DNA from: Ceraceosorus guamensis
Taxonomy: Eukaryota; Basidiomycota; Exobasidiomycetes; Ceraceosorales; Ceraceosoraceae
Direction of reading: 5' to 3'
Assembly: GCF_003144195.1 (NCBI RefSeq)
Contig: NW_020290018.1
Coordinates: forward strand, 140,916-204,915
Length of the DNA stretch: 64,000 nucleotides
The notes under the pieces are model-generated. The model worked only from the letters and a program-made list of their open reading frames with translations. It made no database searches and was not told the DNA's origin. This document shows positions 47,475 through 58,658 of the stretch, in pieces. Every line of letters begins with the position of its first letter. Within the stretch, counting starts at the first letter, position 1. The translations under genes and the position numbers were made by a program.

Positions 47475-49506
47475 TCAGGCATCGGTAATGGCACAAGAGA
47501 AGGGACGCCCGACAACGCCTTGAGCGTACGAGTCCCTGATGGACAGGGCAGCTCCCCACATTCCCGTTATGCAAACGAGGGAAGTGATGAGCCAAACGAT
47601 GAGAGCAAAGGTCCACGCGCTGGCTGGGCGACTAGGAATTGTGCACGCCCAGCGCAGCAAGGTGGAGTGTTGAGTGCGTGCTTCTTCTTCCGTGCTGGCG
47701 ATCAGGACCTCGTCTCGGTATGCCGTGAGATCCATATCGCCGGAAACCTGTGCTTTGCCGCCCACGCGCAGCTTGTCGTCGTAAGCGCAGAACAGCATGA
47801 AAGCGGCGCCAAATGCCAAGAATGCTGTCCAGAACGCGCTCGACTCCACACCGAGGAAGCTGGAGAAGAACGGAATGCATTCGGCGAGTATCCAAGCCAG
47901 TATCCAATTGATGACATTGACAAAGATCTGCGAGGTGATCGTAGCATGGCGACGTGTGAGCCGTTCGAACGTCACAGCGCGCCCATTGAGCCCTTCTGGA
48001 CTAACCCAAACGGACCACCCACGAGCCTTGGTACGAAATAAGCTGGGCTGTGTGCGACCGAGCTTGACGTAGATGTGCTTCGCAGCCACTTGTCCGCTTG
48101 CACAGCCGGCACTGCGCACGTCAAATTGGATCGAGTTTCGTTAGCGATGCGCAACCCGAAGCCGAAAGACAAAGCGAGTCCACTTACAGCAGAATGGTCG
48201 GCAGTCCGATTCCATACCCGATCTTGCTCATCACTGGGCTCAAGCTCGCCAAGCTGGGCGACTCGACATATTGTCCCAAGCCTCGTTCCACAACACCACC
48301 GACGAGGAGATAGACGACGACTTGAAAGATGGCAAGGAAAGCTAGAGCGCGAGGAAAGTCTCGTTTGGGGTTGTGCATCTCCGCCATGACCGGTAGATAC
48401 GTAGGACTCGCACCAAAGCTTACAAAGAGGTTGCTGACGCCGAGCATGCCCTGCAAAAAGGTGGGCGGAGGATCGAGCAGAGAGCCGAAAGCTCTGATGC
48501 CAGGTTCAGGCGATCCTACGGGTTGATTGACGGGTCCAGAGATGTTGGCCGCTATCATCGTGATGATGATGACGATTGTGATGCAGCACACAGAGACGAC
48601 TGCGAGGTAGCTGAAGAGTTTGTAGCTGCGTGGCAAGGTGAAGAGGAAGGAGATCACGGTAAAGGTGAAGTAGAGCGCGATGGCACACGTCTCTGGCGCG
48701 TGCCATCCCTGTGCAAGACGAATGCATGCTGTTTAGCAAGCGCGTGCACAACACCTCGATGCGCCACTCACCAGCCGAGAGAATGCCTTGGCACCTAGCA
48801 AAACGTGGTTGCCAGCCAAGCAGATGGAGAATAGGTACTGCAAAGTTCCGAAGATGACCCTACCTGGTCTGCCAAAGAGCAAATGGCCTGCGTCTTCGAG
48901 AGAGTGGATGCCCGGATATCTTTGCTGGAGGTGCCAATAGCTGATACCAGTGAACCAGGTCAGGTAGGCGAAGATGAGGATGAGGAAAATGTAAGGCACA
49001 ATGCCAACCGTGGCTGCCACCTGTGATGGGTGAGGCAGCAAGACGAGTCAGGCGGCGATGTGCAGGGAGTGCTGTACCCGCGCGCGTTGCACGAATGTGA
49101 CGCCATCACTCACGTTGGGCAAGCTGAGTACACCGAGGGCGATGGAGTAGGCGGTGATGTTCCAAGCGCAGCCTTTCCAGCCCATATCCCTCTTCAAGCC
49201 GCTTGTCTCCCTCTTGTTCAACGCGCTCTGCTTCGCTTTTTCTGCTCCGCCTTCTCCTCCAGCAGCCGTCGCGTCCGTCTCGATCTCGTCGCTGAGCATG
49301 TCCGCTTCTCGGTACCTTGCTTTGCGCGCTTCCAGCTCTGGGCCGGTAAAGTACCTCGTGATGCCTGATAATGGTGCGCGTGCCGCAGATGACTTTTCCG
49401 ATCCTACCATCTCGCCAGACTCTACCTGGAAGCCATCGCTCTTTGCATCTTTGGAGTCGGCAGCGTTCACGAGTGGCTGTCCGGGGCTGTGATCTTTCGC
49501 GGACAT
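47475..49506 (-). CDS. Amino-acid transporter, AAAP family (Mtr-like)
   Basis: Four main exons on the minus strand: 49506-49114, 49020-48772, one beginning GWHAPETCAIALYF, and one beginning AGCASGQVAAKHIYVKL that ends at 47475. The N-terminal 110 residues are hydrophilic and acidic. About ten or eleven hydrophobic helices follow, opening with GCAWNITAYSIALGVLSLPN, typical of AAAP/APC transporters. NLFVSFGASPTYLPVMAEM and NPKRDFPRAL are characteristic of fungal neutral/aromatic amino-acid permeases of the N. crassa Mtr type. The last intron uses phase 2 (CT|GTAAGT). The substrate is not assignable, and location may be plasma membrane or vacuole. The first ATG in frame is 49506. The 3' end faces the SET5-like gene only 142 bases away. 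Confidence 0.88.
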
Positions 49507-51070
49507 CTTCGTCACCGGATGGTACAGAAATGGTCTTCAAGTCAATGTTACTCCTGCGCTGGGGCCGCCAGAAATGCCTTGAGCAAGCAGTACAGGCAGA
49601 TGCTGACGCAAGGGTGAGGAGTAGCAAGGCAGCCAGCCTCTGACCGCTAGGCTTTCTTAAAGGCGATCGTCCGGTTGCGTTGCCGGGTCAAACCCGAAGA
49701 GGCTGCTGGAATGGGGTCAAGGTCAGGAGGACAGATGTGCCGATCACGAATCAAAAACGCAATCACTCCCGGTGGGGTTGCGCGTAGCAAAGCGCTGCAT
49801 ATTCCCCTCAAGCTTGCCTGTGCTGCATACATACCGCTATCTGCGATAGTGTGTATCTCAAGATTTCTCACAGTGCGCGCTAGCAGAGCAGGCCTATACG
49901 CGCAGGCGTTTAAAGATCATGAGGATGCGATCGTGACTCGCAGCGCGGCGTGACTCGCGGGCCTCGAGGCGGCATAAAGCGAAGAAATCTTGAACGCAAC
50001 TTGAGCTTGCCGACATCCCGGCCGCCGCTTGATTCGGCAAAGTCGCCGCATGGGCGATGGTTGGTCTTCTCGCGCGTCTCCATGCAATGCACAGCAACGA
50101 TGAGCGCGGAGCGACAGCAGTCGTGAGTCTCATGACACGAGTGCATGCATGTATTCCGTCATGATTCGTGATTCCCTTGTTGGAGAGTCACATCCGCCTG
50201 GATGCTTGCTGCTGGGTGGGCGACGCAGCACAGTCGTGAGTGGGCTGAGCATGCAATACCGCTCACGCAGTTTCCATGATGCCTGCCTGGCCCCCAACGC
50301 GTTGATCGCAGCATGATTCGCGCGCTTTGCGTGCAGCAGCAGCGACGAGCCTTCCGCTCAAATGCGGGGCCGCGGGCACCTGATATATAAACATACAGCA
50401 TATGCATGGATATACGGTACAGGCGGCCTGCCTGTCGCGGCGCGCGTGACGCGTCGTCTGGGCGCCCACGCGCTTTTGGACGAGCCGGAGGTTTCTCCGC
50501 GGCTCCGCGCATGGATTTCAGCAGCGCATATATACTGTTGTATATGTGCTCTCTCTTATCGTGGCTGAATGAGTCACGATGGTGATTGTGTTTGAGCCGG
50601 ACAGATTGCTGTCTGGGTGCGAGTGTCAGAGGTCAGAATGCGTGAATGGAAGGCCTCGCGTACGCGCGCCTCCTCAACTCTCGACCTGGCCGTGTAATCA
50701 CTGCATGCAAAGGTACAAAAGCACGCAGGTGGTGAATGCATGGGTCTCGATGACCAGAATGCTTCGGAGGAAAACTCAGGTGTGTCTGAAATGATACCTG
50801 TTCGGGCGCTCACATTCATCACTCGACCCGCGGACGACAACCAGGGCTGACGCGGGTTCCGGAAAGCGCCTCGCTCGTGAAGTACACCTGACAGCAAGAC
50901 CTTTGAGACCTCGACCTATCTGCCAGTCTCAGTCGACGAGTGCAGGATTGCGAGCCGCGGTACAAATTCATGGTATATAAGTGAAAGGCGAGTCGAGCGC
51001 CCGCAGTCTGACTGGTAGCTGGAGTGGGCAAGCATTTGTTCTGCAGCAAAGTACGAGGTGCCCTCTTCCT
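49507..51070. other. Intergenic, transporter 5' side to PSD 3' side
   Basis: About 1.6 kb between two minus-strand genes. It carries scattered TCGTGA/TTCGTGATT motif copies (for example near 50160) and AT-rich TATATA runs near 50385-50400 and 50525-50545. No exon or RNA gene is supported. Confidence 0.5.
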
Positions 51071-52351
51071 TCAAGCTTCACTGATGCCGATGCGGTCCCC
51101 AACGCGCACCATCGTCTCGAGCTGCGCACAACGAAGCGCAGCAAGGTCAGCACACAGGCAGCGAGTGGGAATCGATGCTGCAAAACTCACAGCATTTTGC
51201 GAGTTGTGAATCAAATCTTGGTCGAATTTGACTTTGGCTTCGGGAGGGAAAACGGCTACGATGGTGCTTCCGCCATACGCGAACCAACCAGCCTCTTCTC
51301 CTCGAGTCACGGCAGAGCCCTGAGTGGCGGCGCTCCAGCCGATCGAGCCGACGAGAAGGGCACCGATCGCTACAAAGGCTACAGTGTAGCTCTGTGCACC
51401 GCTAGGCTTCCAATCGAGTAGCAACACATCCCTCCTGTTGGCCGTGAACACATCAAAGTTCTGATTGACCGCTTGAGGGTTGACGGTGTAGTACTCGCCT
51501 TTTTCGTGCCTGATAGGGCCGACTGTAGCTGGACCAACTGGATGATGATACCTGTGGTAGTCTGCCGGTGCCAAGCGGAAAATCGCCAAGGCGCTGCCTG
51601 GAGGGAAGCAGCGGTCTGCCAGATTCGCATCGCCCACGAGGTGGGCCAGAGAGAATTTTTTCCCCTTGATCCACACCTTTGTGGCACTCTCAACATTGTC
51701 AAACACTGTGATGCGACAGTCAGCTGCGCTCGAAACGATGCGGCTGTTGTCAGCATCCGCGATGGGCCTCGCATCCGATTTGAGCTTGCGATAGAAGAAG
51801 TCGTTCATTGTGCGGTATTTGGTCGGGTCGGGCTCGGCTAGCTCGGAAAGGTTGATGCTGTAGGTCTCGATGAAGTTCTTGACGTGCTGGAGCACAGCTT
51901 CGGGATCCGAGGCGTCATCGTAAATACGTCCTTGCCTGGCAGACATGCTCTCCAAGACGTCCTCGACAGAATTGTAGCGGAGCAGGCTCGTGGCCTTTGA
52001 TCCGAAGAAGAGGAGGTGCATGCCCAGGCGCACAGCTATTGGCATCGACTCAAAGATCTTTTCGTTCGTGCCTCTGATGGCGATCCAATTGCCCAGATGA
52101 TGCTCAGCAAAGAGATCGTCTAGCCTGCTCTGAGCCAAGCCTTCGACAGATGCCAGCTTGCTCCACCAGCTCTTGTGCTCATTTTTCGAAGTCGGTGCTG
52201 GTGTGTAAGGGCCATTATGAGCGCTGCTGCCGAGCTTATCAGAGCTGGAGTGCTGTGCAGTGTTGGAGACGAGTCCTTCGAGAGCAGATACCAGCGACTC
52301 CTGCTCTCCTTCGATTGGAGCGTGCACTCCAGCTTGCGTCTCGTGACCCAT
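51071..52351 (-). CDS. Phosphatidylserine decarboxylase proenzyme
   Basis: Two exons, 52351-51191 and 51121-51071, give about 403 residues. The enzyme decarboxylates phosphatidylserine to phosphatidylethanolamine and self-cleaves to form its pyruvoyl group. Family signatures are clear: TMNDFFYRKLKSDARPI, VSSAADCRITVFD, DYHRYHHPVGP (catalytic His), GEYYTVNPQAV, and the cleavage site in WFAYGGSTIVAVFP (Ser about residue 361). Removing the 69-nt intron 51190-51122 gives NSQNALETMVRVGDRIG, the normal family end. That intron is in frame and stop-free, so unspliced RNA could encode a 426-residue form. There is no mitochondrial presequence or C2 domain; a soluble or endomembrane PSD is likely. The N-terminus is hydrophilic, and the ATG at 52351 is the first in frame. 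Confidence 0.9.
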   Translation of the reverse strand: MGHETQAGVHAPIEGEQESLVSALEGLVSNTAQHSSSDKLGSSAHNGPYTPAPTSKNEHKSWWSKLASVEGLAQSRLDDLFAEHHLGNWIAIRGTNEKIFESMPIAVRLGMHLLFFGSKATSLLRYNSVEDVLESMSARQGRIYDDASDPEAVLQHVKNFIETYSINLSELAEPDPTKYRTMNDFFYRKLKSDARPIADADNSRIVSSAADCRITVFDNVESATKVWIKGKKFSLAHLVGDANLADRCFPPGSALAIFRLAPADYHRYHHPVGPATVGPIRHEKGEYYTVNPQAVNQNFDVFTANRRDVLLLDWKPSGAQSYTVAFVAIGALLVGSIGWSAATQGSAVTRGEEAGWFAYGGSTIVAVFPPEAKVKFDQDLIHNSQNAVSFAASIPTRCLCADLAALRCAQLETMVRVGDRIGISEA

Positions 52352-53777
52352 CTCTGCGAGCTAAAGAAGGGGTGTGCTTTCGAAAGGTGTGCGGTTTGAC
52401 GATAGCTCAGCGCGATAGGCGTGGATTTGGCACAGCAAGAGGTATGGAAATGGTGGTGCACTTGCGGGCTTGATGCATCAGGCAGTACAGTAATGGACAC
52501 GGCGCCGTGGAACATGATGGTTCGGCGAGTGCGTGTGGAGGCGCGCAGATGCATGCAGGGGCGCTGCCGCGCGTTGCCGTGTGTCGCCGCGGCTAGATGC
52601 ATGGAACTCCGATGCTCGATATCGCGACATCACTCGCGGTGATGGCGGATATGCAGTCGCAGCCATCCGTGATTCTTGAGTCAGATTGTGATACACGATT
52701 GTTATGATTCAGTCCAGCTCTGTAGCGTGCTGGCTGTCCAGAGCATTACAAGTCTTGAGTGCTAATAGTCCCTGCTGGCGATGAGCCCGCCACCTTAATT
52801 GACCAATCCAGGCGTTGCACGCTCAAGACGTGACCGTGTGGCTTCCATGAGCAGCGGTGACCTCAGCTAGAGAGCGCGATGCAGAGACTTGTATCGGAGG
52901 CATCCACTCTCTCGATCCGTGTCTGAAGCACGATGAGCGACACCAGGGATGCATCGTGATCACGAGTCTTGAGTCATGATACGTAAACAACTCTCACGGA
53001 CCGTGCGTCAGACATGCAACGCCGGCACAGGTGCAGCTGATCCAGCACATTCAGGTATCATCACTCCGACTAGCTGACACAAATATGTCGCTGCGGCGAA
53101 ACAGAATTGCGTGCGGGTGCGGAATCCTCATCAGTTCCAGATCCCCTTGACTCAAGACTGCCGCGCGCTGGTGACGCCATCGATTGTGATTATCAATCAT
53201 GTCTCTCCAGAGATGTTTTGGTTCCCAATTTGAATTAGAAAGACTTTGTATTGATTCATCCGATCCTCTTTCAAGATGGCTCGTGAGCATTCTGATCGAA
53301 GCCGAGCTGCTGCATGAGCACGAGGCAATCACGAATCAGAATGATGAAGAGGAATTGGTGAGTAGAGTCGCAAACAGATAAGCAAAGGGGAGATCTGGGT
53401 CTTCAGCAGTCCGCATATATATACTCAGCCCTGGCTCGATGCTGGCTGATGGCAACCGAAGCAGAGAGCTGCGCTTTGCCTCATTGATTCGATCTTATAG
53501 ACGGACACTACTCAGTGACCCGCGGCTGTCAGAAACATCATTCGTGACCAGCAGCTGCGACTATTGAAGTCGCGAGTGAGTCTCTCTCTCTCTTCCGCCT
53601 CCCCCTCCCCCCCCCTCTCTTCCCCCCCTTGGGCTCACCACGCTCTTCTGCTGCATGAATGCGTTCTGTGCCAGGATCCTCTACACGACCAGTCCACCTC
53701 ACTAGCCTGATTGCACATCCACCGCCCCCAGCTGTAAAGACTTTCAAGAGCATTTTTGCACCTCGCAAGCGTCAGCC
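52352..53777. other. Divergent intergenic region, PSD / coiled-coil gene
   Basis: About 1.4 kb between divergent genes. It contains TCTTGAGTCA-type motif copies (near 52670 and 52965), an ATATATATA run near 53415-53423, and a long pyrimidine tract at about 53580-53630. No exon is supported. Confidence 0.5.
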
Positions 53778-55386
53778 ATGCCTCGCCACGAAAGCAACAG
53801 CTCCCTCGGGAGTGTCGGACCCTCGCAAGAGGGCCTTTCGTTGAGTTTCGAGTGAGCATATGGCGATAGCCCGGACGGAGTGTCTCAAGCTTCGCTGAGG
53901 TAGCGAGGTACCGACATGAGCAATGCCACGAGCTGTCAGTCCAGCTCACACCTGACCACTGACGTCGAGCACTAATCACACATCATCACACACTCCTTGG
54001 CTGCATGTGCTTACCTTCGCGTGCGGCCTCGCACCAGTCCTGATACTCAGGACATTGAGAACCGCAGGCAAATCATCCTCAATGGATTCATGCAAGCATA
54101 CGCCGTCAAGTCAGCCAAAGAAGCGGAGGCATGCAAGCGCCAAATCAGCAAAGTCTTTCAGGAGTGCAACAGTCGCACGGACGCTCTAGAGCGCAAAGCA
54201 ACAAGCAAGCGGTGTGTATGCTAAAGGTAGCCTCTCTAGCCTTCAATGACCAATCATTGTGCACTTTCCAGTGATGATGCACTCGCCGATGTCCAGGCAT
54301 CCTTGGACGCCACCGAGCAAAGTGAAATGGGCGAATATATGCGCATGTTTGAAGAGGTTCAGCAAGTGAGTAGCTGGTGGTCCGTGTCATCATGCCCACG
54401 AGATCCGATATTGATGGGAGCTCACCTTCACAGGAGCTAGAGCACAAGTATCAAGGAATCGCGCACATCGCCGACGAGCTTCAACGCGCACAGCAATCGA
54501 CCGAACTCCAGGCCGCTCGAAGCATGTGTACGTCTAGCGTGACCTTGCGGGAACGTTGCCGGACTTGATGCGCATCGCTCCACATTGTCAAACCTATCCA
54601 GACGAGGAGCGCCCAAAAATGATGGTCCGCTGGCGTCGCGAGCTTGTCCGAGAGCATCGCAACAAGCAGACCTCGCGCTCTGCTCAGCAACAGGTGAGAC
54701 GCCCTACATGTTGTGCAGCGAACGAGCCTGCACGTGCATCCGTGTCCAAGCAATCACCCTCACGCTTGCTGAAATCCTCTCTTGCCAGGCTGTAATCGAC
54801 GGAGCTGCTGTGCTAGAGCACTACAAGGCCATCCTTGGCAGCACGGTGTGTATTGACGAGCCGAGAATTCCTCAGCCTTTCGTGCTTCTTACAAACCAAA
54901 TTGCGCACCCCGAATTTGGCGTCCGCATCTTGCTGTCACCAGATGGAGGAGTAAGGCAGCGCTATTTTCGGCTCAACCCCCGCACTTCGCACCTGCACAA
55001 GATCAATCAAGAGATCAATCAAGGTTTGCAGCGGCCCAGCAGGTACACGTTCGCTAAAGTAGCCGCGCTTGAATGTTCCTCTCTGTCCACACTAATGACG
55101 AGAAAGTCACCCGTGTCAAGAAAAGCGCCCTTCGTCGACCGTCTTGATCGAGCTGCGTAGACGCGGACATCTCAGGCTTGACTGGCATGGGGTGGTATCA
55201 TTCATCATGATCGCGAAGAGGGCAGAACTTGTGATCGTGCTCCCATTGTATCAGCCTGCACATGCACGAAGCTCATACAAGAACTTGCTCGACGCGCTTT
55301 CCTTCCAAGTCTCCCTGCAGCGTGCAGCAGTTTCGGATGCGCTAGCGAGAAGCGGTGCGAGCGGCGCTTCAACTGGCTCTGATTAG
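53778..55386 (+). CDS. Coiled-coil protein with C-terminal globular domain, possible Spc25-type kinetochore subunit
   Basis: Seven exons in consistent phase (53778-53851, 54038-54211, 54272-54365, 54434-54527, 54602-54693, 54789-55042, 55107-55386) give about 353 residues. The N-terminus is MPRHESNSSLGSVGPSQEGL. A long heptad-rich stretch follows (about residues 30-180), ending SRSAQQQAVIDGAAVLEHY. A compact domain then begins KAILGSTVCIDE and continues FVLLTNQIAHPEFGVRILL. This coiled-coil plus small alpha/beta end resembles Ndc80-complex subunits (Spc24/Spc25), but I see no decisive motif, and the last 90 residues are longer than expected. The acceptor before TCCTGATACTCAG (54038) was chosen because it alone keeps phase with the first exon. 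A further intron from 54949 may exist inside exon 6. Confidence 0.6.
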
Positions 55387-55772
55387 CGCCAATCTTGGCC
55401 GGCGAAGCGGCCGTCACCAACCACATCTTCTCTTATCCGCACGTTCTCATGTACACGCTGCTGCGAGCAACTTAGCGCGCAAAGGGCGCACAACCAAATG
55501 CGACTGAAGAGCAACAAGACCATTGCTTCTTCTCCCCAGATGCCCTGAGCCTGTATCGCTTTCCTGGACAACGAGAGCTAGCGCAGGTTCGCAGCGGAAT
55601 GAGGCAGGGCCCTGAGTTCAAAGGAGCATCTGCTAGCGCCGAGAAGAACGCCCAATCGGCATAATAACCTCAAGGAGCGTTTGCTCGCGGCTTCGAGTAG
55701 GCTGAACATCAATGCTGCGACATTTAGGCTCGGCTTCGGCCAGGCGCTTTTGCCGTACAACGTGGTGCGTGT

Positions 55773-55800
55773 GTGTGCCTGTGTGCCTGTGTGCCTGTGT
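55773..55800. repeat. GTGTGCCT tandem repeat
   Basis: About three and a half 8-base units upstream of the TATA element of the ribonuclease gene. Confidence 0.75.
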
Positions 55801-55866
55801 CATGTTGCTTTGTTCATTGGCTTGCTCTAGCGTTCAGTATTGGACTGTGCAAAGAGCATCGCAAAG

Positions 55867-55873
55867 TATAAAG
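55867..55873 (+). promoter_or_regulatory. Putative TATA box of the ribonuclease gene
   Basis: TATAAAG about 135 bases before the ATG at 56003, followed by a C/T-rich leader, as in strongly expressed genes for secreted fungal proteins. Confidence 0.5.
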
Positions 55874-56002
55874 AGAGCCCAATTCTTTGGAAGATCGAAC
55901 CGATATCACCCTACAAGCCCCCTCCCATCGCATCTCGACTCTGACCGTCTCCCTACCTTCTAGCCCTTCTCCCAATCCTCAACCTCTCACCTCTTCGTCA
56001 CG

Positions 56003-56727
56003 ATGAAGTTCGCATTCGCTCTCGTTGCTCTCGCCGCTGTCGCCGCCGCTGCTCCTCTCGAGAAGCGCGTCACGCCCAACTGCGGCGGCAAGTCCTTCTC
56101 CAACACCAACGTCAACCAGGCCATCAGCAACGGTGTCAACGACCGCGCTTCTTCGTCTAGCTACCCTCACACGTGAGTAGTGCGCCAACATACAGCGTGA
56201 ACAGGTTGCACGCCACCGTTGCTTGTACTGGAGAGCATGATCTGACACTTCTGCCATGCTGTCCAACTCGACTCGTTCCCACTTCAGTTACAACAACTAC
56301 GGTGAGTCTGCAACGAGAGCGCTCTGGAATGGCCGACATTTCCATCGCGCCTAATCTCGTCTCTCAATCTCTTCTTTGTCAACGCAGAGGGCTTCGACTT
56401 CAGCGGCGAGTGCTCTGACAGAAGCTACCAAGAGTTCCCTCTGTAAGTAGTGTGACGCTGCCGTGCTGTGGTCTGCTGTGCAGCTAGAAATTCACCACGC
56501 CACCTTGGCATTCCGCAGCGTCACCAAGAGCGGCGGCTACACTGGCGGTTCTCCCGGTGCTTACCGTGTCATCTACGGCACCAACACTGGCAACTTCTGC
56601 GGAGGTAAGTCTCCGCCTCCGACAGTCTTGCTCGAGCGCTGTCTAATCGAATCCTCTATCGATTTGTCCGCCTGCAGCCATCTACCACGCTAGCTCTGAC
56701 AACTCCTTCTCTCAGTGCGACTACTAA
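56003..56727 (+). CDS. Secreted guanyl-specific ribonuclease, T1/U1 family
   Basis: Five exons (56003-56172, 56288-56301 of 14 nt, 56388-56442, 56519-56604, 56678-56727) give 124 residues. A signal peptide (MKFAFALVALAAVAAAA) is followed by PLEKR, a Kex2-type site, so the mature enzyme probably begins VTPNCGG and has about 100 residues, the usual size. It cleaves single-stranded RNA after guanosine. All catalytic positions of RNase T1 are present: His in YPHTYNN, Glu in YQEFP, Arg in YRVIY and His in IYHAS. Four cysteines (PNC, GEC, NFC, SQC) can make two disulfides. The 14-nt exon encodes T-YNNY-E, the substrate-binding loop. A TATA element precedes the gene. It looks intact; the biological role (nutrition, defence or plant interaction) is not shown. 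Confidence 0.93.
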
Positions 56728-56926
56728 ATGCGGTCGTGGCTTGGTCGTGGATGCTTCTTCGTTCGACCTCTCAAAAGAGTCTGCTAGATCAGACTTGGCA
56801 CCTCATGTGATTCCTCCAACCATGCATTCCTCACCTAATCACATACCATCTCGAACTTTGTCCTTCACGCTTTCATCTGTTTCGATAAGGATGTATTCGC
56901 GCGACGTCTGCTTTCCGCCCTTTTCG

Positions 56927-58658
56927 TCACTTTGCGAAGCCTCCCAGTATCCAACCCAAATCTCCGCGTGATCCTCCGCCAGCAGACAACCAGTAAGCGG
57001 ACAACGCAACGATGACGGCCAGCTCTAAGAGCCCCGTGACGAGGCTTCCGGCTCCCGCGGCAATGAGCGAGGACCAAACGAGACCGAGCAAGGAGTCCAG
57101 CGTCTGTCCGATCAGCCTCTTTGTCCGCCATGCACCGTCGATGGGGTAAGGCGCTTTGAGCGGCTGCAGAGCTGCCTCGCCTCCTGGTGCTAGCCGCGAA
57201 GGCGATGGCAATCGCAGGATTGCGGTGACCGGTTTGTGGTCGGAGTGCTAAAGCAACGCGGACAGTGTCAGTACCCTGTCTTTACGGACTCATATCATGA
57301 AGAGCAGTTGTCAGACTCACAGTGTAGCTCATGATACTCCTGTACAGCTCGGTCTGTACGCCGTGAAGGGAGCTCGCATCGCTCGTCTTCTCGTCCGCTG
57401 CGGTACCCAAGCTGAGCCAAAGGATGCGATCAGTCCAGCCGGGAACGCGCTTGCCGCTCAGCTCTTGCGGCTGAGCAGGCTGAGCAGCTGCGCCTTGCGA
57501 GCTCTTCTCGTCGGCATCGATGTCACCTTGCGCAGCATTCTTGCCGCGTTTGCTCTTGTCCACTTTGAATTTGTACGTGGGACCAAAGCCAGCAGTGGGA
57601 AGGTGAGGCTCCACGAGTCCTTGAAAGACGCGAGATCCACTAGGGTGTCGGTGCTCGAGAGAGAGCTGATCGTACGCTGCCAGAGTGCGCCAATCGGCTT
57701 GCTGGACTTTGCGCTTGATGTCGCTCTTCTTCAAAGCCTCGCCGTCCGCCTTCAAGTGGGCGGCAGGCTTTGTGTTGAATGCGATGCGATAGTTCAGATC
57801 ACCGAACACGAAGAGATGAGAAGTGTCGTAGATGCTGTGATCTTGCTGATCAAGCGCTGTGGCCTTTTCGGCGCTCCTCTTGGCGCTGCTCTCCTTCTCC
57901 GCTTGATACTGCTTGGAGAGAGCATCAACGTCAGGATTGGCATCTCCCGCTCTTCCACCTCCTTGCGGACCGCTGGGTGAGCTGGACGGTAGACCTTGGA
58001 CGGCGTCTGGAGCAAAGACCAGTCGCTGGACGATGTTCCGCCAGTCCGCGTTCCTTTTGGCAACGTTGTGATCGTGAGCGGTAAGATGGGCGCACACAAA
58101 GGTGAGCACCTCGTCCGGTGAACCCGGTGTCGCCCCTGCTAGAACCACGCGCACTCCAGTCGCTCCCTTGTTGCCCATGAGACCCAGCAACCCAAAAGCT
58201 GCTGTGCTCGTCCTCACTTCCTTGACGCGCTGGGCGATACTGGGGGCATGCGAGCCCGCATCGACTCGTTCGCGCGCATACACGTAGAGAACAATGCTGA
58301 CAAGCTGAACGCGAGCTACGAGGGCGTAGTTCTCGGGTCCACCCCCGGGAGGATACTTGCCGTCACTCCGAGTCGTGGCGCTCTGCGGGCGAATAGCACG
58401 TCGAATGGCAGTATCGGTAGACGACAGCGCCTGCGTCGCCTTTCCAGCAAAGCCCAAATCTAACGGCAATAGCTCCTGGAAGCCGACTGCGTAGAAGTCG
58501 GGCGCAGGTCTGCCTTCGGATGGATTGCTCGCATTGTACTGCGACGACCTTTCAGACAGCGTCGGTACCAACCATGGCGAGAGGTCTGGTGCGTAGGCTG
58601 ATGTTCCCTGGAGATTGTAGTTGAAGGTGCCAATTTGCACTCGCAATGCCGACGACAT
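56927..58658 (-). CDS. Inositol polyphosphate 5-phosphatase, Inp54-like, tail-anchored
   Basis: Two exons, 58658-57321 and 57247-56927, give about 552 residues. The IPPc catalytic domain is complete: TFNYNLQG, AVGFQELLPLD (metal-binding Glu), GNKGATGVRV, CAHLTAHDHNVAKRNADW, FVFGDLNYRI, VPGWTDRILW, and SDHKPVTAIL at the start of exon 2. These enzymes remove the 5-phosphate of PI(4,5)P2. No SAC domain or extra module precedes it. The C-terminus has two hydrophobic stretches (LVWSSLIAAGAGSLV and LLELAVIVALSAYWL) before a short end. That recalls yeast Inp54, which is held at the ER by a hydrophobic tail; ER placement here is an inference. An upstream TTG-initiated frame extension exists, but the ATG at 58658 precedes the domain properly. 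Confidence 0.9.

Larger units (their letters stand above)
55387..56002. other. Promoter region of the secreted ribonuclease
   Basis: About 0.6 kb between two plus-strand genes. It contains a GTGTGCCT repeat (55773-55800), a TATA element and a C-rich leader before the ATG at 56003. No exon is supported. Confidence 0.55.
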
